From assembly GCF_900109095.1 (NCBI RefSeq), contig NZ_FNYZ01000001.1:1054001-1118000 (forward strand): 64,000 nt of DNA, read 5' to 3'. Position 1 is the stretch's first letter; each line of letters starts with the position of its first letter. The DNA comes from Sphingobium sp. AP50. GTDB lineage: Bacteria > Pseudomonadota > Alphaproteobacteria > Sphingomonadales > Sphingomonadaceae. The notes below the pieces were generated by a model. The model was not told the DNA's origin, ran no database searches, and saw only the letters and a program-made list of their open reading frames with translations. Position numbers and translations under genes: made by a program. This document shows positions 8,270 through 16,825 of this stretch, in pieces.

Positions 8270-9570
8270 TCAGCCAGCTCTATATTGCGTCGGACAGCCT
8301 CCAGATCCTCACCCGCGGCTATGTCGAGAATGTCTGGTTGCAGGCCGTGACGGGATTGCTGCTGCTTGGCGCATTCGCCTGGGCGGCCAACTGGGTTGCC
8401 AAGCGTATCGTCCTGACTCTGTTGCTGCGACTGATCAATCATCTGCCGTTCCGGGTCGAGGCCGCGCACATCGGTGCCGTCGTCGCGCGCCTGTCCAACA
8501 TCGTGCCGGCGCTCATTATCCAGTCGGGCGTCGCCGCCGTCCCGCATCTGCCGGTCAGGCTCGCCGGCTTCATGGCCAGCCTGTGCGCGGCCTTCATCAT
8601 CCTGACGCTGGCCATCGCCTTGAGTGGCCTTCTGACGCTCGGCAACGACCTTTATCAGCGCCGCCCCGATGCGGCGAACCGGCCGATCAAGGGCTATGTG
8701 CAGGTGGGCAAGCTGCTGGTCTATGGCGCGGCGAGCATCCTGATGATCGCGGCGCTGATGGACCAGTCGCCCTTGCTGCTGCTGTCGGGCCTGGGGGCGA
8801 TGGCGGCCGTGCTGATGCTGGTGTTCAAGGACACGATCCTGTCGCTGGTCGCATCCGTCCAGATCGGCTCCAACGACATGATCCGGGTGGGCGACTGGAT
8901 CGAGATGCCGCAGCTCAACGCCAATGGCGATGTGGTCGATATAGCCCTGCACACGGTAAAGGTTCAGAACTTCGACAAGACGATCACCACCATCCCGACG
9001 CATCGTTTGATCAGCGAAAGTTTTCGCAATTGGCGCGGAATGCAGGAATCGGGCGGACGCCGGATCATGCGTGCACTGGTGATCGACCAGAATAGCGTCA
9101 GCTTTCTTGATGAAGCAGGGATGCATGCCGTTTCTCGCTTCGGCTTGCTGGGGACCTATCTGCACGACAAGCGAGATGACCTGTCACGCTGGAATGTGGA
9201 TCGTGCCGCGGACAACAGGCTGGACAGCCGACGGCTGACCAATATTGGCACTTTTCGCGCCTATGTGCTGGCCTATCTGCGTGCGCATCCGAATATCAGC
9301 CCGGACCAGACCCTGCTGGTGCGCCAGCTGGCGCCCAGCGAACATGGACTGCCGCTCGAAATCTATGCCTTCGCCAACACGACCGTCTGGGCCGCATATG
9401 AGGGCCTACAGGCCGACATTTTCGACCATCTGATCGCGATCCTGCCCGAATTCGGATTGCGGCTGTTCCAGCGGCCATCAGGCGGCGACCTTAGTCAATT
9501 ACAATTGTTGCAAACGCAATCAGACTATCCTCTGTCTCATTCTGATCGTCGTTTGACGTCAAGCTCCTGA
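8266..9570 (+). CDS. MscS-family mechanosensitive channel (YbdG/MscM type)
   Basis: This 434-aa protein has several N-terminal membrane spans followed by the MscS pore and beta domain. The beta domain is visible as NDMIRVGDWIEMPQLNANGD, and the C-terminal cytoplasmic region includes FGLRLFQRPSGGDL. Length and the extended N-terminus fit the YbdG-like subgroup. Channels of this type release solutes when osmolarity drops suddenly. It starts four bases inside the ProP-like gene and is the last gene of the ectoine operon, so synthesis, uptake and release of osmolytes appear to be co-transcribed. Confidence 0.87.
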   Translation: MISQLYIASDSLQILTRGYVENVWLQAVTGLLLLGAFAWAANWVAKRIVLTLLLRLINHLPFRVEAAHIGAVVARLSNIVPALIIQSGVAAVPHLPVRLAGFMASLCAAFIILTLAIALSGLLTLGNDLYQRRPDAANRPIKGYVQVGKLLVYGAASILMIAALMDQSPLLLLSGLGAMAAVLMLVFKDTILSLVASVQIGSNDMIRVGDWIEMPQLNANGDVVDIALHTVKVQNFDKTITTIPTHRLISESFRNWRGMQESGGRRIMRALVIDQNSVSFLDEAGMHAVSRFGLLGTYLHDKRDDLSRWNVDRAADNRLDSRRLTNIGTFRAYVLAYLRAHPNISPDQTLLVRQLAPSEHGLPLEIYAFANTTVWAAYEGLQADIFDHLIAILPEFGLRLFQRPSGGDLSQLQLLQTQSDYPLSHSDRRLTSSS

Positions 9571-9666
9571 CTGGCTGTGCGAAGTATCTGAAGGTCATGC
9601 AACAAGGCCGAGTAACGCCGAAAGAGCAAATTTGCGGCCTGAAATGCCTCTATCAGACGGGAACCC

Positions 9667-11266
9667 TCAACTCATTGACAAAACCGCCGCTGATATCATC
9701 ACGACGATGATGACGAGCGGTGCTCCTATTCTTGCATAGTCAGTAAATTTATAGCCACCAGACCCCATGACCAGCAGATTATTCTGATGTCCGATGGGGG
9801 TGAGGAAATCCGAAGTCGCTCCGACAAGCACCGCAAGTAGCGCAGCATCCGGACTGACACCCAGCAGATGTGCAACGGCAATCGCCATAGGCCCCATGAT
9901 GATGGCGGTAGCGACATTGTTGAGGAATATCGAAAGCAGCAGCGTGACTGAACATAGCGCAGCCAGCACGAAGAAGAGCGGCTGCCCGGCAAGCACACCG
10001 CCCAGCCATTGCGCGGCAAGAGCCGCCGCGCCGACGAACGCCAGAGCGGGGGAGAGGCGAAACGCCACAATTCCCACAATGGCGGCAGCAAAGATGGCGA
10101 CTATCGCGATGGCTTTCGTGCGATTGACCGGCATGGTGTCCAGCCGATCAATCTCGAGCAGTCGTGCGCCGGCTATGAAGCGGGCGATGTCATCTTTGCC
10201 TCCCCGCACATAAAGCTGGTCTCCGGCCCTGATGCGCATGCGTACGAGTGGCTTGCGCTCGCGCGCCACCCTTGGTCCAACAGCCACCACCTCCAACTGC
10301 TCCTGACTGCGGGTGCGAACCTCGTCATACCCCGCGCCTATCAGGAGAGAGCCGTGCGCGACGGCGACACGCGCCGTGACCGCATCGTCAGCCTCATTGC
10401 GCTGCGTGACCGCTTCCAGCCCGGTGGCCTGCGCAACGTCCCATGGATTCGAGCGCGACAGCAGCAGCAGGCGATTTCCGGCATGCTGGATCGTGTCGAT
10501 GGCAGGTCGTTCCGTGGTATGGAAAGCAGCGAGCAATCGCGCTCCTGCCGCGCGCAGAGAAGCGGTCGTCGGAATAGTCCCGTCATGCGGCACCGCTATT
10601 TCGAACACGCGCCAAGGTGCACGCGCCTGGCGGTCGGTCCGCATGCGGATCGGGAGCAGACGCCATCCGATCAGCGCAAGATGGACAATGCCCGCGCCGG
10701 TCACAGCGACGCCCACCGTGGTCATGGAAAAGAACCCGAACGGCTCGCCCAGTTCCTGCTCACGCACAGATGACAGAATCAGATTGGCCGGCGTACCGAT
10801 CAGGGTTGTCATGCCACCAAGGATGGTGGCGAAGGCCAGTGGCATCAGTGTAGCAGCGGGTGGCAGGCGAGAGTCACGCGCAATCTCGCTCGCGATCGGC
10901 ATCGTGATGACCAGAGCGGCGATGTTGTTCATGAAGGCCGACAACAGCAGCGATGATCAGCAGGCCAGTGAGCCGCACCGCAAATCCAGCCTTCGCGGGA
11001 ATGGCGACCTTGGCGATGGCCGAGGCGGCTCCAGACAGCTCGACGGCCCGGCCGACGACCAGCACGCCGGCGACGGCGAGCACCGCTGGGTCCGAGAAGC
11101 CGGAAAATGCCTCGCCCGGTTTCACGAGCCCGGTGACAATGCTCGCGAACAGGGCGATCAGCGCGACCAGATCGTGCCGCACACGTTCCGATGCAAACAG
11201 GAGCAGCGTCGCAAGCAGGATACATGTACTGATTGTCGCAGGGGTGACCATGGACAAGGCAGCCAT
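9667..11266 (-). pseudogene. SLC13/DASS-type permease with TrkA-C domains, frameshifted
   Basis: Two minus-strand frames together make one SLC13-type transporter. The first starts at 11266 and encodes the N-terminal spans (RHDLVALIALFASIVTGLV). The second begins near 10944 with LSAFMNNIAALVITMP, the family motif, and continues to 9667. Between these parts lie two TrkA-C-like segments (residues around DGTIPTT and EQLEVVAVGP). The reading frame changes at about 10938-10950, within a few bases of AAVV before LSAFMNN. The rest is intact, so this is either a recent single-base indel, a sequencing error, or a programmed shift. Substrate (sulfate, citrate or similar) is unknown. Its start overlaps the DUF389 stop as TGATG. 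Confidence 0.8.
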
Positions 11267-12852
11267 CAGGGTGCGGTTTCCCCTTGCGCAGGAGTGAGGC
11301 GGAAGCTCTGCCCTGCTGCATTGCCGGGAATGGCGGCAACCCCTTGCTCATGCAGCAGTTGAGCGATGGCGAGCGCACGACGCTGACTGAGGCCTGGATT
11401 GTCGGTCTCGCCGGTTGGCAAGCCTGGCACGACCAGCGCCTGTATATTCCAGCGGCGGGCCGCCCATGCGGAGGTGAGGACCGCCTCACGGGAGACTGGG
11501 TCCAATGTCGCGATGTCATTGCCAAAGGCAACCGCAGGGAAGCCCATCTGCGGTGGGATGATCGCCACACCCCAACCTTCGGCCTGTGCAGCTACGCGGC
11601 TTTCCAGGATACGATAGGATTGCAGGGATGCGCCGGGAAGCGGCGCGGCAACGGCGCTGGCGCGGCGATGATCGCGGTCAATCGTCACCTGTTCGGCCGG
11701 GACGCCCGCGGCCAGTGCGAGAGTTTGTGAGAGGGAAGTAATACGGCTGCTTTCCAGCGCGGCGGCATCACTTGCCTGCCGGATTTCCTCCCGTTGGGCA
11801 TCGATGGCGCCCGCGCCCGCCTCCAGCAACACCTGATCGAGCCGCAGTCGGACGGTGCGGCCGATGCGCTGCTCCAGTTCCTTCTGTAGCGCATCGTTGC
11901 GCTGCGCCTGACTGCGCGGTGTGATGACCACCGAGCGAACCATGATCGGCGCCGCGTCGAAATCGATGTCCAACTGGGTCACGCGGGCGGACGAGCCGAA
12001 GCGGTCCGACAGGAAAGAGCGAACCTGGTTCGTCGTGACCGCCTCGCCTGCGATCTGCTTGAGCGAGATGCCGAGTGGGATCGCCATCGCTACGAACACG
12101 AAAAGGAGCAGAAAGGTTTGCGTCCAGCTTTGCTGGCTGGAGAGGTGATGGCCAAAGCCATAGTAGCGCGCCATCACCGTCGCGGACAAAGCGATGGTCA
12201 CGAAGTTGGTGACGAAAAGGGCAAATGCGCCGCCCAGCACCGCCATGTTCCAGGTTGCAAGGCCAAAGCCGACGACGGCGAGCGGCGGCATAAGAGCGGT
12301 GGCGATAGCCACGCCAACGATCGTATCACCCCGGCCCCGAATGATTGCGAAGGTGCCGGCCAGCGAAGCGAACAGCGCCACCGCCAGGTCGAAAAGATTG
12401 GGCCGCGTCCTAGCGATAATTTCCGATGTGGGTGCCTGAAGTGGCGAGAGCGTCACGATGAGCGCCGTGAACAGCACCGCTGCTACTGCGCCGATGGCCA
12501 GGGCGATCATTGATCGGCGCATCTCGGCAAAGTCGAATAGAGCAAGGCTGAAGCCTAGACCAAGGATGGGACTCATCAGAGGAGAGATGAGCATGGCGCC
12601 GATGACGACTGCCGGGGACGACAGAAGAAGACCAAGGACAGCGATGCCCGCAGACATCATGACCATGAAGGCATAGCGGGGCGACCAGCCGCTATCGTCA
12701 ACGATTCGCCCCATTACGGCTTCATGATCGACCCGTCCCACCACCGCGCGCCGCCACCAGCGGTAGAGCGCCACATGTTCGAGGTGGTCGCTGGCCATCT
12801 GCGTGAAGCCGCCTACCTGTTCTGACATCATCCCCCCCGCGTATTCTGTCAT
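11266..12852 (-). CDS. DUF389 integral membrane protein with OmpA-like tail
   Basis: The N-terminal 260 residues form a DUF389 membrane domain with the hallmarks SSPAVVIGAMLISPLMSPI and IATALMPPLAVVGFGL. The C-terminal half is soluble. Its last 70 residues (ALVVPGLPTGETDNPGLSQRRALAIAQ region) resemble an OmpA-C-like peptidoglycan-binding fold, with the LSQRRALAIAQLLHEQGV pattern. The function of DUF389 proteins is unknown. The start is uncertain: ATG at 12852 or the ATGATG at 12831/12828, which follows a G-rich stretch. It is translationally coupled to the downstream permease by TGATG. Confidence 0.8.
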   Translation of the reverse strand: MTEYAGGMMSEQVGGFTQMASDHLEHVALYRWWRRAVVGRVDHEAVMGRIVDDSGWSPRYAFMVMMSAGIAVLGLLLSSPAVVIGAMLISPLMSPILGLGFSLALFDFAEMRRSMIALAIGAVAAVLFTALIVTLSPLQAPTSEIIARTRPNLFDLAVALFASLAGTFAIIRGRGDTIVGVAIATALMPPLAVVGFGLATWNMAVLGGAFALFVTNFVTIALSATVMARYYGFGHHLSSQQSWTQTFLLLFVFVAMAIPLGISLKQIAGEAVTTNQVRSFLSDRFGSSARVTQLDIDFDAAPIMVRSVVITPRSQAQRNDALQKELEQRIGRTVRLRLDQVLLEAGAGAIDAQREEIRQASDAAALESSRITSLSQTLALAAGVPAEQVTIDRDHRRASAVAAPLPGASLQSYRILESRVAAQAEGWGVAIIPPQMGFPAVAFGNDIATLDPVSREAVLTSAWAARRWNIQALVVPGLPTGETDNPGLSQRRALAIAQLLHEQGVAAIPGNAAGQSFRLTPAQGETAP

Positions 12853-12897
12853 GTTGATATGCAACAGGTGATTGTTGCTGTGGTTCCTTTGAAGACG

Positions 12898-14094
12898 TCA
12901 CGCCTGCGCAGTTGCGTCCTTGCCGGTGTCTCCCTTGGCCACCCGCAGCAGCATATAGCCAAGCAACCCGGAAAGGAGCGATCCCGCCAATATCCCGATC
13001 TTGGCCTCCGACTGGAAAAGCGGATCGCTGGAAAAGGCCAGCAACGTGATGAAGAGGCTCATTGTAAAGCCGATGCCGCACAGGAGCGCAGTGCCCAGCA
13101 TCTGAAGGCGCCCGGCATGGGCTGGCATGTCAGCCAGCCCCAGTTTGATGGCGATCATGGATGTGCCAAACACGCCGATGACCTTGCCAAGAAGAAGGCC
13201 CAGGCCAACGCCGATGGTGATGGGAGCCGTAAAGGCCTCTGCCTGAAGGCCAAGGATGCGGACGCCTGCATTGGCGAGCCCAAAAATCGGCACGATCAGG
13301 AAGCCTACCGGAATGTGCAGAAGATGCTCAAGGCGATGGAGCGGGCTGCATTCCTCCGCATCCGGCTTTCCCGGCGTACCCTGCAAAGGAATGGCGAAGG
13401 CAAGGATGACGCCTGCGAGCGTCGCATGGATTCCGGAACGCAGCACCAGAACCCAGAGCAGAACGCCAAGAAGAAGATAGGGGGCCAATCGGCGCATGCC
13501 GAAACGGTTCATGGCAAACAGAAGCACCGTAATCGCCGTCGCACCTGCCAGATCGATCAGGGATAGCTTCGCCGTATAGAAGAAGGCGATGATTACCACC
13601 GCGCCCAGATCGTCTATGATGGCGAGGGCAGTCAGGAATACCCTAAGCGAAATGGGAACGCGATTGCCCAACAGCGCGATAACGCCGAGCGCAAAGGCAA
13701 TGTCGGTCGCCGCCGGGATTGCCCAGCCGTGCGCTGTCGCGCCCGTGTTGAAAGTCAGATAGATGAGTGCGGGTACAGCCATTCCGCCAGCCGCAGCAAT
13801 ACCCGGCAGGATGCGGCGCGGCCACGAGGACAATTGCCCATCCATGACTTCCCGTTTGATCTCCAAGCCGACCAACAGGAAGAATATCGCCATCAGGCCG
13901 TCATTGACCCAGTGATGCAATGACAGCGGGCCGAGATAAGTATGGAGCATATGCTCATAGCCCGGCCCCAACGACGAATTGGCGATGACCATAGCGAGCG
14001 CTGCCGCCAGCATGAGGACAATGCCTGATGAGGCTTGGCCATGAAGGAACTGGCGCAGGGCGCTAAGCGGCTTTACGCGCGAAAGGGCGGCCAT
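12898..14094 (-). CDS. nhaA: Na+/H+ antiporter NhaA
   Basis: NhaA exports Na+ or Li+ in exchange for protons and controls cell pH and salt balance. The 398-aa protein has the usual length and about 12 spans. The essential aspartate pair is visible in LAIIDDLGAVVIIAFF, and VGLEIKREVMDGQLS in the N-terminal half is a typical NhaA segment. A CGGAG ribosome site lies 8-9 bases upstream of the ATG. The 5' leader can fold into nested stems (see the leader entry). The gene is close to the ectoine module, which fits a salt-stress neighbourhood. Confidence 0.95.
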   Translation of the reverse strand: MAALSRVKPLSALRQFLHGQASSGIVLMLAAALAMVIANSSLGPGYEHMLHTYLGPLSLHHWVNDGLMAIFFLLVGLEIKREVMDGQLSSWPRRILPGIAAAGGMAVPALIYLTFNTGATAHGWAIPAATDIAFALGVIALLGNRVPISLRVFLTALAIIDDLGAVVIIAFFYTAKLSLIDLAGATAITVLLFAMNRFGMRRLAPYLLLGVLLWVLVLRSGIHATLAGVILAFAIPLQGTPGKPDAEECSPLHRLEHLLHIPVGFLIVPIFGLANAGVRILGLQAEAFTAPITIGVGLGLLLGKVIGVFGTSMIAIKLGLADMPAHAGRLQMLGTALLCGIGFTMSLFITLLAFSSDPLFQSEAKIGILAGSLLSGLLGYMLLRVAKGDTGKDATAQA

Positions 14095-14104
14095 GTAGGG
14101 AGAC

Positions 14105-14180
14105 TCCGGGCAGGCATTTAGCCCGCTGGCGGCCCGACCAACGGAATAAACCTGCCCGCACGATAGCGGACACCCGGTTC
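14105..14180 (-). promoter_or_regulatory. Structured nhaA leader, candidate nhaA-I (Li+) riboswitch
   Basis: Read on the minus strand, GGGCAGG (14151-14157) pairs with CCTGCCC (14108-14114) in a perfect 7-bp stem. Nested inside, CCGTTGG (14138-14144) pairs with CCAGCGG (14123-14129) around an 8-nt loop. The internal strands TTTATT and GCTAAATG are unpaired. Just 5' is a small CCGC/GCGG hairpin. The outer stem ends directly before the CGGAG ribosome site of nhaA, so folding could control translation. The nhaA-I RNA class, which senses Li+, occupies this position in other bacteria. Class membership is inferred from position and architecture, not from an alignment. Confidence 0.5.
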
Positions 14181-14424
14181 TTTTATGAGGAAGAACTGCT
14201 GGTTAGGCAAGCGATCTTCTGGGATCTGCTGGCATCCACCAAAAGCGAACGGGCCCCGCAGGCTTCCCAAAATCCTATTGCTATGCGAATGCGGAGTAGA
14301 AGCGGTACAGCAAAGCCATACGCCTGAGCCTAAGGGCAATGGGGCCGGTGTGAGGCGGAAGTGCATCGACAGGCTTCTGGAAAGGAAACCCATCGCTGAG
14401 TGGCGGCTTCGCACTACCTCCACG
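14181..14424. other. Intergenic stretch, nothing supported
   Basis: Apart from the structured leader just to its left, this interval between nhaA and the esterase gene shows no convincing gene on either strand. Open frames here have no recognisable domain. Part of it must hold the nhaA promoter. Confidence 0.3.
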
Positions 14425-15351
14425 TCAATCAGTGTCCGCCACTGTCCTTATAAAGCGCGCGCTGTCTTCCAGCACCGATGCGCGAAATCGCAGCGGTCGG
14501 GCGAAAGCGGTCACCATTCCGACATGACCAATGCCAGCATAGCGCCAGATTTCCACAGGCACGTTCGCAGATCGCAGCCTGTCAGCCAGCGCTTTGCTAT
14601 TATATGCCCGAACGGTTTCATCCTTGTCGCCGATCAGCAGCAATGTTGGGGGATCGCCCGCGCCTGCCCATGTCACCGGCTGGGTTTCAGCCGCGTCAGG
14701 CCATCGCCCGAAGGCGGCTTTGCTGGCTGGCACGTCGAATGGCGCGAAATCATAGGGACCTGCGATTCCGACAAAGCCTCTGACTGCGCGACGCGACTGT
14801 CCGAGCCAGCGCCCATCCACTGCGAGCATCGCCGCGATATAGGCACCCGCCGAATGACCGCTCAAGACGATCCTCTCGGCCGCCCCGCCATAATTCCCGC
14901 CATGGGCGATCACCCATCGTACAGCGTCGGCCCCATCGGTCACGAAATCGGGATAGACATTCTCAGGCCCGATCCGATAATCCGGGATGACGACCAGGAA
15001 GCCCTGCGCGGCGAGCGCCCGCCCGACAAAGCTGTAGCCGGTTCGTGTGCCGCTGGCCCAGGAACCGCCATAAAAGAAGATCACAATCGGCAGTTTTGCG
15101 TCGGCTTTGCGATCGCTTGGGGCGTAGATATCGAGCTTTCGCCGTGGCCCGCCGCCGTAGGCGATGCCGCTTGCGATCCTGATGCCGCCACTATCCTTGG
15201 GGACGAGAAGGTCGAAACTCTGGAGCGGGGCAGAGACTGCCGCGACGAGGCCCATCAACAGGCATATGCCGATTCCTGCCATCAATCCGCGCTTGCCCAT
15301 GCCCGTCCCTATCACGGGATGCGGATGTCCCCACTCCGCAATTTCGCGCAT
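14425..15351 (-). CDS. Exported alpha/beta hydrolase (esterase, BD-FAE-like)
   Basis: This 308-aa protein has a hydrophobic N-terminal segment (residues 12-27) and an alpha/beta hydrolase fold. The oxyanion region is seen as IFFYGGSWASG, the nucleophile serine in LSGHSAGAYIA, the acid in IGDKDETV, and the histidine in GIGHVGM. The pattern matches small carboxylesterases that use an HGG-type motif. Substrate is unknown. Its ATG directly abuts the stop codon of msrA, so it is the last gene of the bufferin operon. Membership in this operon is unusual and may be incidental. Confidence 0.82.
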   Translation of the reverse strand: MREIAEWGHPHPVIGTGMGKRGLMAGIGICLLMGLVAAVSAPLQSFDLLVPKDSGGIRIASGIAYGGGPRRKLDIYAPSDRKADAKLPIVIFFYGGSWASGTRTGYSFVGRALAAQGFLVVIPDYRIGPENVYPDFVTDGADAVRWVIAHGGNYGGAAERIVLSGHSAGAYIAAMLAVDGRWLGQSRRAVRGFVGIAGPYDFAPFDVPASKAAFGRWPDAAETQPVTWAGAGDPPTLLLIGDKDETVRAYNSKALADRLRSANVPVEIWRYAGIGHVGMVTAFARPLRFRASVLEDSARFIRTVADTD

Positions 15352-16059
15352 CTATCCCTTCACCAGAACTGGCTTGGCGCGGTACAATGTTGGGAAACTT
15401 GCTTTAAGTGCTGCGACCTTGGGCAGGTCGTTGGCGCGTATGTAGAAAGCGCCAGGATTGAGCGCCAGATAATCCTGATGATAGGCCTCGGCAGGATAGA
15501 AACCCTTATAGGGCTCGACCCGGGTTACGATCGGCCGTTTCCATGCGCCGGACTTACCCAGTTGCGCGATATAGCGCTCTGCGACGGCCTTTTGATCGAC
15601 CGTCACTGGAAAGATCGCGGTTCGATATTGGGTGCCGTGGTCCGGCCCCTGATAGTTGAGCGTCGTGGGATCGGCGACGACCGAGAAATAGATACGCAGC
15701 AGCGTGCCATAGCTGATCTGCGTGGGATCATAGTTGATCCGGACCGCCTCGGCATGGCCTGTGTCGCCCGATCCCACACGCTCATAACGGGCAGTTGTGC
15801 GGCTGCCGCCGGAATAGCCGGATACCGCGCTGCGGACGCCTTTTACATGCTGGAACACGCCCTGCACGCCCCAGAAACAGCCGCCAGCAAAGATGGCGGT
15901 GTCGCTCTTCGCCGGATTGGGCGTATCAAGGACAGGTGCCGGGATGCCGATCGCTGCCAGTGTCGCAGCGGTCGCCAGATCGGACTGGTTCCACAGGGCA
16001 GTGCCCGCGATTGTGAGCGCGGCGGAAGCGATGCCGATAGTCAGTTTGCGATAAGGCAT
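15352..16059 (-). CDS. msrA: Exported peptide methionine sulfoxide reductase MsrA
   Basis: MsrA reduces methionine-S-sulfoxide in damaged proteins. The 235-aa protein begins with a hydrophobic signal or anchor, and the catalytic motif AGGCFWGVQGVF places the nucleophile at C61. GHAEAVRINYDP and GTQYRTAIFP are further family motifs. Only one cysteine is present in the whole protein, so the usual resolving cysteine is missing and an external reductant is needed. It starts 16 bp after bufC. An envelope repair role next to a copper-binding RiPP makes sense because copper oxidises methionine. In Caulobacter SigF also controls methionine sulfoxide repair genes. Confidence 0.92.
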   Translation of the reverse strand: MPYRKLTIGIASAALTIAGTALWNQSDLATAATLAAIGIPAPVLDTPNPAKSDTAIFAGGCFWGVQGVFQHVKGVRSAVSGYSGGSRTTARYERVGSGDTGHAEAVRINYDPTQISYGTLLRIYFSVVADPTTLNYQGPDHGTQYRTAIFPVTVDQKAVAERYIAQLGKSGAWKRPIVTRVEPYKGFYPAEAYHQDYLALNPGAFYIRANDLPKVAALKASFPTLYRAKPVLVKG

Positions 16060-16075
16060 GCTAAGTGGCTCCTTG

Positions 16076-16825
16076 TCATTCTGATGTGCCGACTATCAGG
16101 CCGTCGGCAATCCACTGGCCCAGTAACGCGGCGGCGCGAGCGATACCCTCGGTCTCGCCGAGCGCTTCGATCATCGACCCGCAAAGCGCGCCGAATGCCG
16201 CGCCGCCCATGCAGAGCGTTATCGCGCGTTCCTCAACCGCATCGATCGTCCGAAAGCAGGGGGTGAAATCCTGTCGCCAGACCAGCAGCGCGGCTGGCTC
16301 AGGCAAGGCAACAGCGTCGGGTGGCATCTCGCCTTTCGACAGCGCGGACCAGATCGCAGCAGCGTTGCTGGTCGCCACTAAAATGGTGAGGCTGGACGCG
16401 AAATGAAGAGCCGCACTGTCCCAATTGACGCTGGCAAGCATGTCAGGCGTCATCGCGATCGCATCGGCCGCGGTGAAGGTGCGGGAAAGCGCCCATTCCA
16501 GTGCAGCCAGTTCGGCAACCTCCGGATCGCCAGGATAGATCGCACCCAGGGTCTCGGCAAAATCGATGGGATAGGCATCGAGTGTCCAGGCGCTGGGCGG
16601 CGTAGCGTCGACATGGGAGGCAGCAGCAGCGAGAAATGCCTCGTCACCCAACCATGCATGCGTCTGTTCATAGGTTTCGCAGAGGCACGCCATAAGCTGC
16701 GCGCGATAATTATTCTGATAGACCGACAGGCCCGGGCGGGCCGCCTGGCCGATCCGATCCGCAGCTTCTGGCGATGCGTCGATCAGCCAGCAGCGGAAAT
16801 CGCCCTGAAGCGCGGTCAGGCTCAT
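16076..16825 (-). CDS. bufC: BufC, HvfC/DUF2063-type partner of the MNIO maturase
   Basis: This 249-aa protein opens with the DUF2063 pattern: LQGDFRCWLID followed by GLSVYQNNYRAQLMACL and a conserved ETYEQTHAWLGDEAFLAAA. Members of this family pair with DUF692 (MNIO) enzymes and help present the precursor peptide to them. The start at 16825 overlaps the bufB stop by four bases (ATGA). A longer open frame upstream is only antisense read-through of bufB. Gene order bufA-bufB-bufC is the standard bufferin arrangement. Confidence 0.88.
   Translation of the reverse strand: MSLTALQGDFRCWLIDASPEAADRIGQAARPGLSVYQNNYRAQLMACLCETYEQTHAWLGDEAFLAAAASHVDATPPSAWTLDAYPIDFAETLGAIYPGDPEVAELAALEWALSRTFTAADAIAMTPDMLASVNWDSAALHFASSLTILVATSNAAAIWSALSKGEMPPDAVALPEPAALLVWRQDFTPCFRTIDAVEERAITLCMGGAAFGALCGSMIEALGETEGIARAAALLGQWIADGLIVGTSE

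Noticed and set aside
14185..16266. 693-codon plus-strand open frame
   Set aside because: It is antisense to the esterase and MsrA genes, which have clear catalytic motifs. Long antisense frames are expected in GC-rich DNA.
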